Below are positions 36,635 through 45,569 of a DNA stretch of 64,000 nucleotides, piece after piece. The stretch is taken from the NCBI RefSeq assembly GCF_047345145.1, contig NZ_JBLFER010000004.1:321938-385937 (forward strand). Reading direction: 5' to 3'. The DNA is from Maribacter_C sp047345145. Its GTDB lineage: Bacteria; Bacteroidota; Bacteroidia; Flavobacteriales; Flavobacteriaceae. Every line of letters starts with the position of its first letter. Position 1 is the stretch's first letter. The translations under genes were made by a program, and so were the position numbers. The notes below the pieces were generated by a model. The model did no database searches, was not told the DNA's origin, and saw only the letters and a list, made by a program, of their open reading frames with translations.

Positions 36635-36642
36635 TAATTTTG
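36635..36642 (+). promoter_or_regulatory. Candidate promoter -7 box for the zinc-ribbon protein gene
   Basis: TAATTTTG matches TAnnTTTG, 55 nt upstream of the ATG at 36698. The -33 position has no clear TTG. Confidence 0.35.
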
Positions 36643-36697
36643 ACAATATTACTTATTGATTATTAGTTAATTATATTTAGACTTTAAAACCAACCTT

Positions 36698-37561
36698 ATG
36701 ATTTTCTTTTTTGGCAGCCGAGCTTCAAAAATAAAAGAACGCAAACTAAAGAGAACTACATGCCCGCACTGTGAAACAAAAGATTCGTTTACCGTTTCAA
36801 CATTCTCTAAATATTTTCACTTTTTCTTTATCCCAATTATTCCTTTATTCAAGACGCATGTAGCGGAATGCTCTCATTGCAGAAAGAGTTATTCGAAGCA
36901 TGAATTCACAAAGGATATGAATGCTGCTTTAGATAGAGAAAACGAAACCAATCCTGCAAAAAGACCCATATGGCAGGGTTGCGGCTGCATGCTTATTACC
37001 GGATTTTTCTTAATAGTATTTAGTATTTCGATCTACGGTGTCTATTTTGGAGATGATTTAAGAAACGAATCCGCATTAGAAAAAGATGCGCGAAAAGACT
37101 ACTTAGATGCCGATTTTAAGAAAACCACAGCTATAATGACTGGTGAAAAAGCTTCCCTCACCTTAGCATTAAAAGAATGTGTTGACTATGATATTGAAAG
37201 CGGATTGAACACAGACAAAATTCAATACTTTACCAGAATAAATGAGCAGAAATTACTGGTACTTTTACGCATTCGAAATATCAAAGAAGTCGAACCTTCA
37301 GATAGAAAAATAGTTATCAATGTGGTCGAGGATTGTCTTGCAGCTATGCCTGCTTTAGATAGTATTAGCGAATACTATATTGGTGTTGAGGGGAAATGGA
37401 ACACCGTTCTTGTAAAAACACCCACCGACTCCGATTTAGGGGGTAGATTTGCCGATAAATATAAACTTTTGCCGTTTTACGGTGAAAAGGAAATAGCAAG
37501 AGATTCTACAGAAATAAAAGAAATCATCGAAGCAAAATCAGACTCCATACCCATAGATTAG
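36698..37561 (+). CDS. Zinc-ribbon membrane protein
   Basis: 287 residues. An N-terminal zinc ribbon has CPHC (Cys22, Cys25) and CSHC (Cys58, Cys61) with an aromatic FHFFFIPIIPLF segment between them, as in the zinc_ribbon_15 group. One transmembrane helix (about 96-116) follows, then a domain of about 165 residues without recognisable motifs. Function unknown. Confidence 0.78.
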   Translation: MIFFFGSRASKIKERKLKRTTCPHCETKDSFTVSTFSKYFHFFFIPIIPLFKTHVAECSHCRKSYSKHEFTKDMNAALDRENETNPAKRPIWQGCGCMLITGFFLIVFSISIYGVYFGDDLRNESALEKDARKDYLDADFKKTTAIMTGEKASLTLALKECVDYDIESGLNTDKIQYFTRINEQKLLVLLRIRNIKEVEPSDRKIVINVVEDCLAAMPALDSISEYYIGVEGKWNTVLVKTPTDSDLGGRFADKYKLLPFYGEKEIARDSTEIKEIIEAKSDSIPID

Positions 37562-37562
37562 C

Positions 37563-38138
37563 CTATCGATTTTGAAAACCTAACTTTTCTACTTTTGCCA
37601 GCCACTTTTGCCGGAATTCATCTTTTGAAAGTCGCAAAGGACCAATCGAAGTAATACTTACTTTTTTAATTCCGATAAAGTTCATCGTCAACTTTTTCAT
37701 TGCAATATGGCTCGGTCTGGCATTAATCCAGCGGTAATACCAGGTCGGTTGATCCATGGTGCATATGATGCGAGATGTTTTTCCGATTAAGTATTTATCC
37801 CACCAAACTGACCCTTTTCGTTTCTGAAAGGCAAAACCGGGAAGCAATACACGATCTAAAAACCCTTTCATTAATGCTGGTACCGAGCCCCACCAAACAG
37901 GATATACCCAAACAATATGGTCGGCCCATTTGATGCTTTCTTGTGCTTTTACTAGATCAGGTTCCAATTCAGTACGCTTGCGATAGCCGAATTCTAGATT
38001 GGGATTAAAGTCCAACTCCCCAATATTAATTTCCTGAACCTCAGCACCCGAATTTTTAGCACCTTTCATGTACGCAGCCGCTAAAGCATAGTTATAGCTT
38101 TCTTTATCTGGATGGCCGTTGATAAGCAATATCTTCAT
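37563..38138 (-). CDS. NAD(P)H-dependent oxidoreductase (flavodoxin-like)
   Basis: 191 residues of the NQO1/KefF/MdaB flavodoxin-2 group, which reduce quinones using FMN or FAD. Visible motifs are the N-terminal ILLINGHPDKESYNYALA, the flavin-site VYPVWWGSVPALMKGFLDRVL, and the TSIGPL segment. No membrane or KefC gene is adjacent. Confidence 0.9.
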   Translation of the reverse strand: MKILLINGHPDKESYNYALAAAYMKGAKNSGAEVQEINIGELDFNPNLEFGYRKRTELEPDLVKAQESIKWADHIVWVYPVWWGSVPALMKGFLDRVLLPGFAFQKRKGSVWWDKYLIGKTSRIICTMDQPTWYYRWINARPSHIAMKKLTMNFIGIKKVSITSIGPLRLSKDEFRQKWLAKVEKLGFQNR

Positions 38139-38173
38139 AAATCTTACTTTTTAATTTCTTTGAGATTATGTAA

Positions 38174-38566
38174 TCATGAATTACCCCAGTAAATGAGTCC
38201 AGCAATAACTAACATTAGTAACCACTGCCACATCTTGAAATAAATATTCGAAAACTTTTTGGAGATAATCAATGTAAGTAAAAAAGCAATTCCATAGCCC
38301 AGAAAATAAAGTGCTAGCAGATTTAATAAAAGCTTTGACTCTTGAAAATAATCGGTAAAATTAATCAACGCTAAACCTATTGTAGCAAACAAGAAATCAA
38401 TAGAAACGATATGAAATGCACCACGACTCATCGTCCAGAATATTCGAAGCCTTTTTGGACTATCCTGCTCTGGTTCTATCGCTTTAAGGTTTTTGTCTCC
38501 CCCAAATGTGTGGATGATAAAAGTGAATAAAACTAAGAGATTGGCTATAATCAATATGGTATTCAT
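38174..38566 (-). CDS. Hypothetical four-helix membrane protein
   Basis: 130 residues with four predicted membrane helices. I use the ATG at 38566; an in-frame TTG at 38581 lies inside a TAnnTTTG promoter box and is unlikely. No family recognised beyond resemblance to small uncharacterised membrane proteins. It lies between the oxidoreductase and the Crp/Fnr regulator genes, all on the minus strand. Confidence 0.7.
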   Translation of the reverse strand: MNTILIIANLLVLFTFIIHTFGGDKNLKAIEPEQDSPKRLRIFWTMSRGAFHIVSIDFLFATIGLALINFTDYFQESKLLLNLLALYFLGYGIAFLLTLIISKKFSNIYFKMWQWLLMLVIAGLIYWGNS

Positions 38567-38578
38567 CTTCTTTTTTTC

Positions 38579-38586
38579 CAAAGGTA
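38579..38586 (-). promoter_or_regulatory. Candidate promoter -7 box for the four-helix membrane protein gene
   Basis: Minus-strand TACCTTTG matches TAnnTTTG and lies 12 nt before the ATG at 38566. Confidence 0.45.
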
Positions 38587-38618
38587 AATGGGCAAAAGAA
38601 GCTTTCCTTTGATATAAA

Positions 38619-39197
38619 TCAAATTCCGTTTTTTGAATTTCGGATGCGGCTCAAGGTCTCTTGCGTAATACCCAAGTAGGAAGCAATATCACCTAGTGGG
38701 GCACGCAATTCAATTTGTGGATATTTTTCAAGCAAGCTAACATACCTTTCTTTAGAAGACTTGAATTGTAGGGATACAATACGTTGTTGTAGCTGCAGCA
38801 TTGTTTTCGTTGTACTCATTCGCGCCAATCTTTCAAAGTCATGATACTTATCGCAAAGCATTTCAATATCTTTAAGCTGCAATACCATAAAAGTTGAATC
38901 CTCTAGTACTTCAATATAATGTTGACTGGGCACAGCAAGAAAAAAACTGACTATTGAAGAGATAAAATCGTTCTCGAAGGCAAACCAATCTGTAATTGTC
39001 TTACCATCTTTTAGATAATAAGCTCTTGCGCCGCCTTTAGCTACATAATATAGTTCATATGAATACTCACCTTCTTTAACCAAAATATCACCTTTATCAA
39101 CTTCACGTATTTGCCCCACCTTTTTGATATCATTTCTCGCTTCGGAAGAAAGTGTGCCAAATTGTGCAGCAATAGAGGATATTATTTCATCCATCAT
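38619..39197 (-). CDS. Crp/Fnr family transcriptional regulator
   Basis: 192 residues: cyclic-nucleotide-binding-like fold (about 25-120) with VKEGEYSYELYYVAKGGARAYY, and a C-terminal helix-turn-helix at about 163-187 (LGDIASYLGITQETLSRIR). The usual cAMP-contact Arg/Ser pair is not obvious, and there is no Fnr-type cysteine cluster, so the ligand is unknown. The start overlaps the GNAT gene by 4 nt (co-translation). Confidence 0.9.
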   Translation of the reverse strand: MMDEIISSIAAQFGTLSSEARNDIKKVGQIREVDKGDILVKEGEYSYELYYVAKGGARAYYLKDGKTITDWFAFENDFISSIVSFFLAVPSQHYIEVLEDSTFMVLQLKDIEMLCDKYHDFERLARMSTTKTMLQLQQRIVSLQFKSSKERYVSLLEKYPQIELRAPLGDIASYLGITQETLSRIRNSKNGI

Positions 39198-39712
39198 ACT
39201 CTATAAAGTTTGATTTCGAATAAGCATACATCTGTATCTTGATAATGGCTCGGGAGTTCATCTGCGTTTTTAAGGCGTACAATTCCCAAAAAATCAAATC
39301 CGCAATGTGTATAATGTTTGATTAATTTTTGATTGTTACCACAAGTATCTAAACGGATGAATTTTTTTTGGTGGGATTTCGCAAAGCCCCGTGCCCACTT
39401 CACAATCTCATTAACAAATTGTCGCCCACGAAAATCAGGATTGGTTGCAATTCTATGGATGTAGATGGATGGGTCTTTATCTCGCTCTTCCCAAATTTGA
39501 GTATCTGAAAAAGTTACTGCCCAAACACAGGCAATTTGATCATCAATGATCATTTTAAATTGTCTTTCCTCTTGAATCTCCCTTTCCACAAGTTCTCGTT
39601 CAAAGGTGGGCCAAGTGTTTTCTGGGAAAGTTAATTTTTGAAAGTCAGTTGCTAAACCATATAATCGGAAGATTTCAGGAATGTCTCGCGCAATACTCTT
39701 TTGAATTTTCAA
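39194..39712 (-). CDS. GNAT family N-acetyltransferase
   Basis: 172 residues with the acetyl-CoA-binding region IHRIATNPDFRGRQFVNEIVKWARGFA (about 84-110), equivalent to motif A, and DTCGNNQKLIKHYTHCGFDFLG for motif B. The acceptor is unknown. A 4-nt overlap couples it to the Crp/Fnr gene downstream. Confidence 0.88.
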   Translation of the reverse strand: MKIQKSIARDIPEIFRLYGLATDFQKLTFPENTWPTFERELVEREIQEERQFKMIIDDQIACVWAVTFSDTQIWEERDKDPSIYIHRIATNPDFRGRQFVNEIVKWARGFAKSHQKKFIRLDTCGNNQKLIKHYTHCGFDFLGIVRLKNADELPSHYQDTDVCLFEIKLYRV

Positions 39713-39750
39713 GCTATTTTTTTAAGTGGTAAAATTTGTTCGTTACGCAA

Positions 39751-39936
39751 CTATTCATGCAAATCAGGTTTCTTCCAGAAATTGATACCCACTACCAAAA
39801 ATAAAAGTGCAGAAGCTAAACTTAAAAAGATCTTTCGAGGTTCACTCCATTCATTTAGGTAAGCAACTCCCGCATAAATAAGACTTGCAATACCAAGCAC
39901 CATTAAAAATAATCCTCCAATTTTCTTAGAGCTCAT
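39751..39936 (-). CDS. Small two-helix membrane protein (paralogue 1)
   Basis: 61 residues from the ATG at 39936, with two membrane helices (about 5-24 and 32-51). An ATG at 39993 would overlap the upstream gene. The sequence (KKIGGLFLMVLGIASLIYAG) aligns with the neighbouring upstream protein, so the two look like a tandem duplication. Function unknown. Confidence 0.7.
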   Translation of the reverse strand: MSSKKIGGLFLMVLGIASLIYAGVAYLNEWSEPRKIFLSLASALLFLVVGINFWKKPDLHE

Positions 39937-39973
39937 GGTTATTAGCTTTAAGTCGAGTAAGTAAAAAGAAAAA

Positions 39974-40162
39974 TTATTCAGAAGAACTTCCAATACGCTT
40001 AATCAATCCCATGCCAGAAAAGAAGAAAACTGCTCCTAATACACCATAAACGGCGAGAACTTTAAATTCGCCAGTGCCATTCACGTATAAAATAGCGGTG
40101 TAAATCAATCCGCCGATTCCTAAAAAGGTAAGTACTAACCCGAGTATTTTTTTGATATCCAT
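39974..40162 (-). CDS. Small two-helix membrane protein (paralogue 2)
   Basis: 62 residues with the same two-helix plan and a similar start (KKILGLVLTFLGIGGLIYTA) as the next gene. Helices span about 4-24 and 33-53. Function unknown. Confidence 0.72.
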   Translation of the reverse strand: MDIKKILGLVLTFLGIGGLIYTAILYVNGTGEFKVLAVYGVLGAVFFFSGMGLIKRIGSSSE

Positions 40163-40227
40163 AGTTCTAAAATAAACATTTTTTTGGTTTCTGAAATATA
40201 CGCTTTACAAGTCTTACTATAAATAGT

Positions 40228-41721
40228 CTAATCATTAATACCTTTCAGTTTTGGCTTCTGATTTAAGTGATTTGTGATTTTTTCATAAGCTAAGGCAAAC
40301 TCCAACACTTTTTTATCATCGCCAAATTTTCCCATTACCTGCATGCCCATAGGTCTGCCCTGTGCATCAAAGCCTACTGGTACGTTTACCACAGGAATAC
40401 CTCCTAAACTACCTAAAATAACTACTTCCATCCATCGGTGATAGGTATCCATGGGGCGACCATTTATTTCTTTTGGCCAATGAATGTCCTTCGAATACGG
40501 GAATACTTGAGCTGTAGGTAGTGTAAGAAAATCATATTCCTCAAAGAGTCGATCTAATTCTATATTCCAATTCGCACGAATTCGATTTCCGTTTTCTACA
40601 TCTTTTTCACTTAGACTAAGACTTTGTTCAATCTCCCAAATTAATTCTGGTTTTAGCAAATTACGTGTCGCTTGATCTTCATAATACTCCATCATATTTG
40701 ATCTTGTAGCATGACGTAAGGTTGTCCAACTTTGCCATAAATCGGACATCTCGAACTTGGCTTGAACAGATTCGACTCCCGCCCCTGCTTCTTCAACAGC
40801 CTTTAAACCTAACTCGCATAATTCTAGAATACCTGACTCCGTAGCTAAATAGTTATCCAGATTACCCATCCAACCCAATTTGATACTTTTTAGATCTAAA
40901 GGATTTAAATCATCAAAAACAGGATCTAAAGCTAGCGTTTGTAGCAATCGAATAGTATCACGAGTATCACGACCCATAGGTCCTGAAGTCCAAAGCAATC
41001 GATCTTTAGCATCTCCATCGGACATTACAACGGTTGTACTTGGCCTAAAGCCTATCACATTGTTGAATGCACCTGGATTTCTTAGTGAACCCATCATATC
41101 TCCTCCTTCAGCGGTAGGAAGCATGTGTGTTCCTAATCCGCAAGCAGCTCCCCCACTACTTCCACCGGAGGTTAATTTAGGGTTGTAAGCACTACCCGTT
41201 GCCCCGAATACGGGATTATAGCATTGTGAGCCCAGTCCAAATTCTGGAGTATTGGTCTTACCAATAAAAATGGCACCTTGATTTCTAATTCTTGTCACTA
41301 TCGGGCTATCTTCTTCTGCAATTCTATTTGCAAACATAGGAGAACCGCTCGTGTACCGCATTCCTTTAACTGGCGCTAAATCTTTTATAGCATGAGGCAT
41401 GCCGTGCATCCACCCCCAATATTCATTCTTAGATAACGCTTGGTCGGCAAGCAGAGCTTGTTTCAGTAATTCATCATCATCAACCATACTCACAATCGCA
41501 TTATAAACAGGGTTGTAACGGTGTATTCGTTTCAAATAGGCTTGCATTACTTCCACACAACTCACTTGTTTTTTGCGAATGGCAACCGAAAGGTCAGAAG
41601 CACTAAGACTTGTTAAATCTGAGGGAAGGTTACCTAGAAATATTCCATGGGAATACCCAAAAGGCATAGATAACAATGCAGCGCTTGCAGCACTGCCTCT
41701 TAAAAATTTTCGTCGATTCAT
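40228..41721 (-). CDS. Amidase, Tat-exported
   Basis: 497 residues. A twin-arginine signal (NRRKFLRGS plus a hydrophobic stretch) indicates export by the Tat system. The amidase-signature catalytic triad is complete: Lys113, cis-Ser188 in GGSSGG and nucleophile Ser212 in GSLRNP, with exactly the 75 and 24 residue spacings of fatty acid amide hydrolase. The substrate is unknown. Absence of GatB/GatC genes nearby argues against a role in Gln-tRNA formation. Confidence 0.92.
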   Translation of the reverse strand: MNRRKFLRGSAASAALLSMPFGYSHGIFLGNLPSDLTSLSASDLSVAIRKKQVSCVEVMQAYLKRIHRYNPVYNAIVSMVDDDELLKQALLADQALSKNEYWGWMHGMPHAIKDLAPVKGMRYTSGSPMFANRIAEEDSPIVTRIRNQGAIFIGKTNTPEFGLGSQCYNPVFGATGSAYNPKLTSGGSSGGAACGLGTHMLPTAEGGDMMGSLRNPGAFNNVIGFRPSTTVVMSDGDAKDRLLWTSGPMGRDTRDTIRLLQTLALDPVFDDLNPLDLKSIKLGWMGNLDNYLATESGILELCELGLKAVEEAGAGVESVQAKFEMSDLWQSWTTLRHATRSNMMEYYEDQATRNLLKPELIWEIEQSLSLSEKDVENGNRIRANWNIELDRLFEEYDFLTLPTAQVFPYSKDIHWPKEINGRPMDTYHRWMEVVILGSLGGIPVVNVPVGFDAQGRPMGMQVMGKFGDDKKVLEFALAYEKITNHLNQKPKLKGIND

Positions 41722-41766
41722 AGTAGTTGGTTATTTAAGTTGCTTTCAATCAAAAATGACAGATTG

Positions 41767-42150
41767 CTATGAAGGTTCAACTGCAGCTTTGGAGGCTCTC
41801 CATTCAGCACCTACGATAATTGCAATAACTAAAAGCTCCAACAGAAAGTAACTTAGCCCTAAGATAGTAAGACTTTGGTAATGAAAAACCACCAATGTTA
41901 TGGTAATACAGCAATATATAAGATTAGCAATTGCAATACCCTTCAAATAAGACCTCCAATTAGTCTTTAGAAAAAAGTAGCAGTAATAATCATAAGCCGC
42001 AAAAAGGATGGGTAGCAATGCTAAAAATAGAAGAATATCGCTTTGCATGCCAAAAGTGGATTCATATCTTCTAAGTATCACGCCTAAAAAAAAGGCAGAT
42101 ATCAAAGCGCCTGTAGCGTCTATTAAAAATAGCTTTTTGGGGCTCACCAT
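41767..42150 (-). CDS. Hypothetical four-helix membrane protein
   Basis: 127 residues with four predicted membrane helices (IDATGALISAFFLGVIL, ILLFLALLPILFAAYDYY, IAIANLIYCCITITLVVF, LGLSYFLLELLVIAIIV). Similar uncharacterised proteins occur in Bacteroidota. It lies between the amidase and valS genes on the same strand. Confidence 0.72.
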   Translation of the reverse strand: MVSPKKLFLIDATGALISAFFLGVILRRYESTFGMQSDILLFLALLPILFAAYDYYCYFFLKTNWRSYLKGIAIANLIYCCITITLVVFHYQSLTILGLSYFLLELLVIAIIVGAEWRASKAAVEPS

Positions 42151-42204
42151 GGAATCAAATTTTCAGTTTCAACTTGACTGTCCAACTAAACCTAACAAAT
42201 TTAA

Positions 42205-44835
42205 TTAGGATAAACTCGCCAAACTCTTCTCTAAAGTCTCAATCTTTGCCTCAGCATCCGCTTGCTTTTTGCGCTCTATCGAAATTACCTGCTCAGGTGC
42301 ATTATTTACAAAACGTTCATTAGACAGCTTCTTTTGAACCGAAATTAAAAAACCTTTAGTGTATTTCAATTCTTCTTGAATTTTGGCGATTTCAGCTTCT
42401 ACATCAATCGCACCGCTCATAGGAATGAAATATTCGTTTGATTTTACACGAAACGATAATGCACCTTCTACGGCTATATCAACATAAGAGATTTCAGAAA
42501 CATTGGTGAGTTTGCGAATAACAGCATCCCACTCTTTTGAAACCTTCTCTTCATTCATCACAGAAACTTCTAGAGCCTCTTTCATCGGAATATTCTTCTC
42601 CTTACGGATGGTGCGAATGCCTGAAATTACCTCATCTGCAAATGCAAAGCCAGTAATTAATTCGCTGTTGATTGTACCGCTTTTAGGCCATTCCGCAATA
42701 ATCAGCGCTTCCTCAGGTGTACGTTTTGCAATATGCTGCCAAACTTCTTCAGTTAAGAAAGGCATGAACGGATGAAGTAGTTTTAAATTCTGTTCGAAAA
42801 TATGTATCACCTGATCAAAGGTGGTTTTGTCAATTGGCTGTTGATAGGCAGGTTTGATAATTTCCAACAAAGATGAACTGTAATCATCCCAAACCAATTT
42901 ATAAATCGCCATTAAGGCATCTGAAATTCGGTATTTGCTAAAATGATCTTCGATTTCAACTAAAGTCTGGTTGAATTTGGACTGATACCAAACGATTCCT
43001 AATTTGGACGCTTCAGGTTGAGGTAGATCAGCTACATCCCATCCTTTTACCAAACGGAAACCATTCCATATTTTATTTGCAAAATTCTTGCCTTGCTGAC
43101 ATAAATCTTCATCAAACATCAAATCATTACCTGCTGCAGAACATAAAAGCATTCCCACGCGAACACCATCAGCACCATATTGCTCAATTAACTTTAAGGC
43201 ATCCGGAGAATTTCCTAAAGACTTTGACATTTTTCGCCGTTGCTTATCGCGGACTAATCCTGTGAAATAGACATTTTCAAAAGGTCTTTCGTCTCGAAAT
43301 TCATATCCGGAGATAATCATACGTGCCACCCAGAAGAAAATGATATCAGGACCTGTTACCAAATCGTTAGTTGGGTAGTAATAGTTTATCTCTTCATTAT
43401 CCGGCTCCATTATACCATTAAAAACACTCATAGGCCATAACCATGAGGAAAACCAGGTATCTAAAGCATCTTCATCTTGTTTTAAATCGTTAGTCGTTAG
43501 TTGGTAGTTATTAGATTTTTTCTGTGCTAATTTCAAAGCATCTTCAATGCTTTCCGATACAACAAAATCATTTTCACCATCTCCAAAATAGTAAGCGGGA
43601 ATTTGTTGTCCCCACCACAGTTGTCGTGAAATGTTCCAATCTCGAATGTTTTCCATCCAATGGCGATAGGTATTTTCGAATTTTTTCGGGAAAAATTTAA
43701 TGTCATCACTGCCTAAAACACCTTTAATGGCAGGCTTTACCAAATCTTCCATCTTCAAAAACCACTGATCAGACAAACGAGGTTCGATCACAGCTTTGGT
43801 ACGTTCAGAAGTACCAACCTTGTTCATGTGCTGTTCGGTATTTACCAAAAAGCCTTTTTCTTCCAATTCTTTGGAAATCTCTTTTCGAACCACAAAACGA
43901 TCTTTTCCTTCGTAATGCATTCCAAAGGAATTCATAGTGGCATCCGCATTGAAAATATCGATAGTTTCTAACTTATGCTTTTCACCTAAGGCTTTATCAT
44001 TGATATCATGAGCGGGGGTTACTTTCAAACAACCTGTTCCGAATTCAATATCAACATAATCGTCTTCTATAATAGGAATTACCCGATTACAAATAGGCAC
44101 AATCGCCTTTTTGCCTTTTAAATGATGAAAACGCTCATCATTTGGGTTAATACAAATAGCAGTATCACCTAAAATTGTTTCAGGGCGTGTAGTGGCAATG
44201 GTCACTTTTTCGTCAGAATCATCTACTTGGTACTCTAAATAGTATAAAAGTCCCTGTTTTTCCTCATAAATCACTTCTTCATCAGAAAGCGTAGTTTGCG
44301 CCTCAGGATCCCAGTTTACCATGCGATACCCTCTGTAAATCAGTCCTTTGTTGTATAAATCAACGAAAACCTTAATTACACTGGCGTAACGCTTATCATC
44401 CATGGTAAAAGCGGTACGCTCCCAATCACAAGAACAACCCAATTTCTTTAACTGATCAAGGATAACACCCCCATATTCATCTGTCCAATCCCATGCATGT
44501 TTTAAGAACTCTTCACGAGTTAAATCAGATTTGTTAATTCCCTCTTCCTTTAACTTAGCAACAACCTTTGCCTCGGTAGCGATGGAAGCATGGTCCATAC
44601 CAGGTACCCAACACGCATTTTTGCCCATCATACGGGCTCTACGCGTTAAAAGATCTTGAATAGTATTATTCAGCATATGCCCCATATGAAGTACTCCTGT
44701 CACATTCGGAGGAGGAATAACAATGGTATATGGTTCTCGCTCGTCAGGTGTCGAATGAAAGTAATCATGCTGCATCCAGTAATCATACCAGCGATTCTCA
44801 GCATTTTTGGGGTCATATTTTGAAGGTATTTCCAT
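42205..44835 (-). CDS. valS: Valine--tRNA ligase
   Basis: Class I synthetase that charges tRNA-Val. The 876 residues show HMGH (50-53, the HIGH motif), KMSKS (535-539), a CP1 editing domain (about 190-370), and the C-terminal coiled coil (about 810-875) typical of ValRS. The stretch SNNYQLTTNDLKQ (near residue 450) is encoded by a short internal DNA repeat (about 43360-43515) and looks like a lineage-specific loop. Confidence 0.97.
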   Translation of the reverse strand: MEIPSKYDPKNAENRWYDYWMQHDYFHSTPDEREPYTIVIPPPNVTGVLHMGHMLNNTIQDLLTRRARMMGKNACWVPGMDHASIATEAKVVAKLKEEGINKSDLTREEFLKHAWDWTDEYGGVILDQLKKLGCSCDWERTAFTMDDKRYASVIKVFVDLYNKGLIYRGYRMVNWDPEAQTTLSDEEVIYEEKQGLLYYLEYQVDDSDEKVTIATTRPETILGDTAICINPNDERFHHLKGKKAIVPICNRVIPIIEDDYVDIEFGTGCLKVTPAHDINDKALGEKHKLETIDIFNADATMNSFGMHYEGKDRFVVRKEISKELEEKGFLVNTEQHMNKVGTSERTKAVIEPRLSDQWFLKMEDLVKPAIKGVLGSDDIKFFPKKFENTYRHWMENIRDWNISRQLWWGQQIPAYYFGDGENDFVVSESIEDALKLAQKKSNNYQLTTNDLKQDEDALDTWFSSWLWPMSVFNGIMEPDNEEINYYYPTNDLVTGPDIIFFWVARMIISGYEFRDERPFENVYFTGLVRDKQRRKMSKSLGNSPDALKLIEQYGADGVRVGMLLCSAAGNDLMFDEDLCQQGKNFANKIWNGFRLVKGWDVADLPQPEASKLGIVWYQSKFNQTLVEIEDHFSKYRISDALMAIYKLVWDDYSSSLLEIIKPAYQQPIDKTTFDQVIHIFEQNLKLLHPFMPFLTEEVWQHIAKRTPEEALIIAEWPKSGTINSELITGFAFADEVISGIRTIRKEKNIPMKEALEVSVMNEEKVSKEWDAVIRKLTNVSEISYVDIAVEGALSFRVKSNEYFIPMSGAIDVEAEIAKIQEELKYTKGFLISVQKKLSNERFVNNAPEQVISIERKKQADAEAKIETLEKSLASLS

Positions 44836-44980
44836 TTTTTTGGAACGGTTTTTGTCTAATACTGGTCGGCAAAGAAAATATGCCGAAAGAGGCGTTTGTT
44901 AAATAACTGTATTTGTTGATTTTTTTATTAAAAATCAAATACGAAACAAAAATAGCTAACGTTAGTATATAACAAAAGAA

Positions 44981-45012
44981 TTTTGGAGGTTCATTAAAAA
45001 CATTTACTTTTG
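44981..45012 (+). promoter_or_regulatory. Promoter of the DUF1573 gene
   Basis: TTTTG (44981-44985) and TACTTTTG (45005-45012) are 19 nt apart, a near-perfect Bacteroidota sigma-A promoter. Transcription should start about 18 nt before the ATG at 45036. Confidence 0.7.
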
Positions 45013-45035
45013 AAATTCACCCAAAACAAAAAAAG

Positions 45036-45422
45036 ATGAAAAAAATAGTACTCGTATTATTTATCGGCCTACTAGGATTTACAATGACTGCACAAGATGC
45101 GGCCGCAAAAATTGAATTTAAAACTGAAACCGTAGATTACGGTGAAATAGCTAAAGGCGCAGATGGTGTTCGTGTTTTCGAATTCACGAATACAGGAGAT
45201 GCTCCCTTGATAATTAGTAAAGTGAGTTCTAGCTGTGGATGTACAATTCCTAAGAAGCCGGAAGCTCCAATCTTACCAGGAAAAACGGGTGAGATTCAGG
45301 TAAAATATGACACCAACAGAGTTGGTCCGATCAGAAAAGCCATTACGGTTATTTCGAATGCAGATACGCCAACAAAGGTTTTGAAGATTAAAGGAGAAAT
45401 AAAAGCTATTGACGGTAAGTAA
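45036..45422 (+). CDS. DUF1573 domain protein, exported
   Basis: 128 residues with a Sec signal (MKKIVLVLFIGLLGFTMTAQ) and one DUF1573 Ig-like domain (about 28-122): GEIAKGADGVRVFEFTNTGDAPLIISKVSSSCGCTIP, including the CGC cluster. Proteins of this type are abundant in Bacteroidota envelopes; function unknown. A strong promoter precedes it and a terminator follows it, so it is a single-gene transcript. Confidence 0.92.
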   Translation: MKKIVLVLFIGLLGFTMTAQDAAAKIEFKTETVDYGEIAKGADGVRVFEFTNTGDAPLIISKVSSSCGCTIPKKPEAPILPGKTGEIQVKYDTNRVGPIRKAITVISNADTPTKVLKIKGEIKAIDGK

Positions 45423-45444
45423 AACCGATTTTAATTAAAATATA

Positions 45445-45475
45445 AAAACCTCAACAGCAATGTTGGGGTTTTTTT
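45445..45475. terminator. Bidirectional terminator between DUF1573 and aspartyl protease genes
   Basis: AACCTCAACA (45447-45456) pairs with TGTTGGGGTT (45461-45470) around GCAA, with one G-U pair, and T7 follows. The reverse strand also ends in a T-rich run. It lies between two convergent genes. Confidence 0.75.
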
Positions 45476-45569
45476 GTGGGTTAAAAAACTTTACCCTATC
45501 CCTAAAACGTATGAAAAAGTCCTCTCTTAGCTTGGTTCTGAAGGAGGCCTAGAAAGGAAAATCAGAAAA

